Source: Acridotheres tristis | Taxonomy: Eukaryota > Chordata > Aves > Passeriformes > Sturnidae | Length of the DNA stretch: 64,000 nucleotides | Direction: 5' to 3' | NCBI GenBank assembly: GCA_037013685.1 | Contig: CM072884.1 | Coordinates: forward strand, 108,055,548-108,119,547 | Part shown: positions 60,649 to 64,000 of the stretch, in pieces | Numbering within the stretch: position 1 is the stretch's first letter | Layout of the letters: every line of letters starts with the position of its first letter | Made by a program: the position numbers and the translations under genes | The notes under the pieces: generated by a model | Database searches by the model: none | The model's input: only the letters and a program-made list of their open reading frames with translations | What the model was told of the DNA's origin: nothing

Positions 60649-61794
60649 TGTCTAAATAAACATTTCTTGCTACGTGGCCTCATACCAGACTCATAAATTC
60701 ATGCAGATGAATTCCACAGACAGCCTGAGCTTTGTTGTTCTGTGCTGTTCAGAGCAGGGAGAGGAGGTGCAGAGACCTCCTCTGCCAGGGAATGAGGACA
60801 TCCAGAGCAAAGGGGCTTTTGGATGTAGATTAAAGACTCTCTCCCTGCAAGAGCCAGACAGAGCTGGGAGGAAGTAAACAACTTTGGCTGGGGGAACCTC
60901 AGGCAAACAGACAGATCTTATTCTTCGTGTGTCATGACACAGCTTGTAACATATTTGTATACATAATACATCTTCTGGAATTTTCACATTAAAGTGAAGA
61001 TGTATTTATCTGACAGCTGAAAAAATAACGGATGTGCCTCTGCTGTGTCTTTCCTAGGAATTCAGCTGTCCAGACGAGAGAAAAATAAGAAAAAATATTT
61101 TAATATAATAAATAAATTAAGCACACAGTCTTACATACTGCATGACCCAAGAAAAATGACTGAGCCAAGTGAGCAGGAACTGTGAGTTTCTGTAGAGGAT
61201 CTACAAAGCTTTTGGAATCACTGTGTATCAATAATTTCCATGTAAACTCTTTTTAAAATGTCAGTAAATTGGATTGGCATTACTACATCAGTGTGTTATT
61301 TTGCATTTTATGCTGTGGAAATCACAATATATTGGTCTCAGCTTTTATAGTGGGAAGTACATAAAGAAGACTCAAATTCTGTGATGCAAAAACAAAACTA
61401 GAACTGGGCAAAATTATTAGGATGTTGTTGTCTGCCTGAACATGCAAGCAGACCAGACCACATCAGCTTTGGTAAAATCCCTGATGCAGTTGTTACCTCC
61501 CTCCAAAACAAAAAAGAGATATCAGTATTAGAATGTAGTTCCCAAGATACTTCAAAATCCCAGAGTGTGCCACTGAATTGTGCTGTGCAAATGTCTTCTC
61601 TCCATTCCATATCTTTTCCTTTATCATTCTTCCTCCCTTCCCTGAATAATCTTCATCCTAGCTGCAAAGAATTTGTTGCTTACACTGAATTATCCCTCAA
61701 GAGTCTATCTTTCTTGTATTCCTAAAGAAAAGTCTGTATTTTTTTGTTTCGTTTGTAAGAAATTTGTATCTATTAGAATATGAATGGAAGGGGA

Positions 61795-61814
61795 AAGAGA
61801 GAGAGAGAGAGAGA
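61795..61814 (+). repeat. (GA)n microsatellite
   Basis: About nine to ten GA units at the head of a longer purine-rich tract reaching to 61850. Confidence 0.9.
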
Positions 61815-62249
61815 AACAGAAATAAAGAGGAAAGAAGGAAAGAAAAATAGAAAAATATTTAAGACCTTCCAGTCAATAGGAAATTGACTGAGAAAAAAAT
61901 AGTGAGATTCCATTTTGTCAATAAATCCTTAACAGAAACTAAAGAAGAGAAAACACAAAATACATTTTACAGAAGGAGAAAGAAAACATGCTGTTTCCCA
62001 CACCACACAGGATTTCTGTGAAAATTAAGCTGAAGAGGCAGTGGTAGAGCTGATGCTCTTATTTAGTGGAAAAGTAGAAACACACTGCAGGAAGGTCTGA
62101 CTCTACAAAAGCACAAGAAATCTATTCCAGACAGTGTCGGTAACACTGAATATAGATGTTATAATTACTAAATACCCCATACTGAAACAATGGAAAGCAT
62201 ATTCAATCTGGCACAGAATATCAGTAGCTGAAAGAGTTTCCTGGGAAAG

Positions 62250-62288
62250 AATAATAATGACAGCAATGATCATCATAATCATCATCAA
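62250..62288 (+). repeat. Imperfect (ATC/ATA)n tract
   Basis: Triplet-rich low-complexity sequence (ataataatga...catcataatcatcatc). The minus-strand frame gives a Met/Ile run, which is an artefact of the repeat. Confidence 0.7.
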
Positions 62289-62767
62289 AACGTATATATA
62301 TTAAAGGAAAATAGAGCTGGATGGTGTAAATATGGTGATTTTCCTCGTTAATGTCAATACCCTGGGTACATTTTCTTGTCTGATGTTGTATAGCTTTGGG
62401 GTTAATTTTTTCCCCTCTCCATCTTTCTCTTTATATTAAAAGAAAAGACACACAATTTTCTCATCATTCAGACATTGGGGAGTCAATTAAAAGGCGAAGG
62501 GACACGCTTTTCTGATTTTGTAAGAGTGGTTGGTTTCTGGGTCCAGTGCTTCTGACTCCTCATCCTGCATGGACTCTGAGTCGTGTCTGAGAGAGGGGTG
62601 TTGATTCTTTTCTCCATGCTCCTTGCTGGGTGTTGGGAGGAAGAAATTTAAGGAGAAAGGAATTTAATTCCTTCTTCAGAAAGAGTAGATTGGGATTTGG
62701 CACCACAGCCACTTGGGAACTTGTGAACAGCTTGTCCCAGCAGCAGCAGCCCCACTCTGTGCGGGGC

Positions 62768-63181
62768 TGATGCCTTGAGAGGCTGCCTGGAACAGAGGCC
62801 AGGCAGGGTTAAAGGAATAAAGTAGGGATTTATTGAAAGGCCTTCAAAGGATTCACCTTGGGCAGTGCAAGAGCCTGGCTTAGGCTACACCCAAGATTGA
62901 CCCAAGATGGATGACTGGTCACGAGTGTTCACACTTTTATAAGTTTTGGTCCATTTCCATGTTGGGGTTAATTGTCCAATTACAGCTCCAGATTATGCAG
63001 TCCCATCCTCCCAGATTGCTTTCTTCAATTCACTTTTTGGGCCTGAAGCTGCAGCAGTGTCCTCAGTTCTCAGGCTGAGAAAAAGGGTTGTTTTGTCTGA
63101 CAAAGCCGTGAAGAGAGAGAGTACAGAGTTACAGACTACGTCAGAATCTGAAAACTATGAAAGCTAAAACTTAAGGCATCA
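62768..63181 (-). mobile_element. Compact ERV solo LTR (414 bp)
   Basis: Ends form near-perfect 12-bp inverted repeats (TGATGCCTTGAG at left, CTTAAGGCATCA at right, one mismatch). It is flanked by a 4-bp duplication GGGC (62764-62767 and 63182-63185). On the minus strand a TATAAAAG lies near 62936-62943 and an AATAAA near 62830, about 105 bp further on, as expected for U3-R-U5. The sequence matches a common passerine LTR type I recognise ('aggccaggcagggttaaagg', 'agactacgtcagaatctgaa'). No proviral genes adjoin it. The 4-bp TSD is more typical of gamma-type (ERV1) integration. Confidence 0.85.
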
Positions 63182-63185
63182 GGGC

Positions 63186-64000
63186 AGCTTCTGAAAGAGC
63201 AAGAGCAGAGCTCACCCTGCAGCTTTTAGAGGGTTTCCTCTCCACTGTGACAGAATTTGTGGTGAATTTTACCCCAGGGATTCTGCTTGTTGTAGGATGA
63301 AAACACACAGGAAGAACCATGTCTCAGCTGCACCAGAAATGAGCATTTCCTCCAGCCCTGCTCTGGGTAAGGAACACCCACAGGGGTAGAAGGGAGTGGG
63401 ATAAATTGCCTGTCAGGTGTACTATGCACGGCACTCTACAGCAGACTGCAGCAATATCAGATCTCCCAGAAAAGCAGACAATAAATGTTATTTGAATAAT
63501 TCAGAAATTATCATGGAATATGCTTAGTAAGCCTTTCCCACATCAGTACTTGGCAGCATTCAAACATCATTAACATTATTTCCCCTCAACATTGAACGAG
63601 CTGTCAGCTTTTTAATGGATATATTGTCTATCTAAAATAGAAAAGGGGATTGATTTGCAATTACTTATTTCAGATCTTAGGTAGTTTGATACACAATTTG
63701 ATATTCTTCCAGTGATTGAATTGTTTGTCTCTATACGTCACAGATCAATTTAAAATGATGCAGAATCCAGAAATGACTGCTTTTAACCAGATTGATTTTG
63801 TATGAACCCACATGTAGCTGGAAAACTCCAGAGTGAAAATTCTCTCTGGGCATCCCTTGAAACACATATTGAATGCAGACCACATCTGCACTTGGTGAGT
63901 GCAGGAAAATAGAGCTTTGGCACAGGTGAGTTAACTGCACACTCATCAAAGAGTTCTTTCCCACACTTCCCCAATAAAATAATGCTCCCATTTTAGTATT
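63186..64000. other. Unique non-coding sequence, no gene seen
   Basis: Short frames on the minus strand at 63226-63429 and 63731-63991, with no recognised family. No repeat is recognised to the window edge. Confidence 0.5.

Larger units (their letters stand above)
60654..62767. other. Unique non-coding sequence, no gene seen
   Basis: AT-rich from 61020 to 61380. Contains a GA microsatellite and an imperfect ATC tract. Short frames only. Confidence 0.5.

Noticed and set aside
1..64000. Novel multi-gene system (defence, CRISPR, operon)
   Set aside because: The repeat content and sparse short ORFs indicate vertebrate non-coding DNA. No clustered co-directional genes or CRISPR-like spaced repeats were seen.

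Overview
The window looks like nuclear DNA from a bird, most likely a passerine. The main evidence is the repeat set: CR1 LINE fragments of several ages (one retains the CR1-type 3' octamer ATTCTATG), relics resembling ancient amniote MIR-like SINEs, and several endogenous-retrovirus (ERV) LTRs of types I know from songbird genomes. The DNA is AT-rich. Open reading frames are short and scattered on both strands, as expected for intergenic or intronic vertebrate sequence. I found no protein-coding gene, tRNA, rRNA, CRISPR array, operon or bacterial signal that I can support with confidence.

Layout. 1-11.7 kb is mostly unique sequence with one MIR-like SINE (about 2.33-2.49 kb) and a GT microsatellite (4.66 kb). 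11.7-12.8 kb holds an old CR1 3' portion followed directly by a MIR-like SINE tail. 15.9-17.1 kb is a GC-richer island with an internally deleted ERV LTR (16.33-16.65 kb) and a 26-bp minisatellite (16.91-17.0 kb). 19.3-20.3 kb is a nested insertion: a CR1 fragment split by a 610-bp LTR flanked by a near-perfect 6-bp target-site duplication. 25.1-25.3 kb has a TATA box followed by a strong Kozak ATG and a consensus splice donor, a possible first exon. 29.69-30.07 kb is a 3'-truncated LTR. 30-42 kb is mostly unique, with a long unrecognised minus-strand ORF (37.6-38.2 kb), triplet microsatellites, a T-run and a G-quadruplex motif (40.97 kb).

42.02-42.74 kb and 59.99-60.65 kb are two copies of the same solo-LTR family in opposite orientation, about 17 kb apart; the second has perfect terminal inverted repeats and a 5-bp TSD. 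The most repeat-dense part is 57.5-60.7 kb: a CR1 3' end, a 1.4-kb LTR with an internal roughly 63-bp tandem repeat, and the second copy of the inverted pair. A further compact solo LTR with a 4-bp TSD lies at 62.77-63.18 kb.

No genes are seen to work together here. The window is a record of retroelement insertions in otherwise unique, possibly partly regulatory, non-coding DNA. Repeat families were recognised from memory without a database, so class-level calls are firmer than subfamily names.
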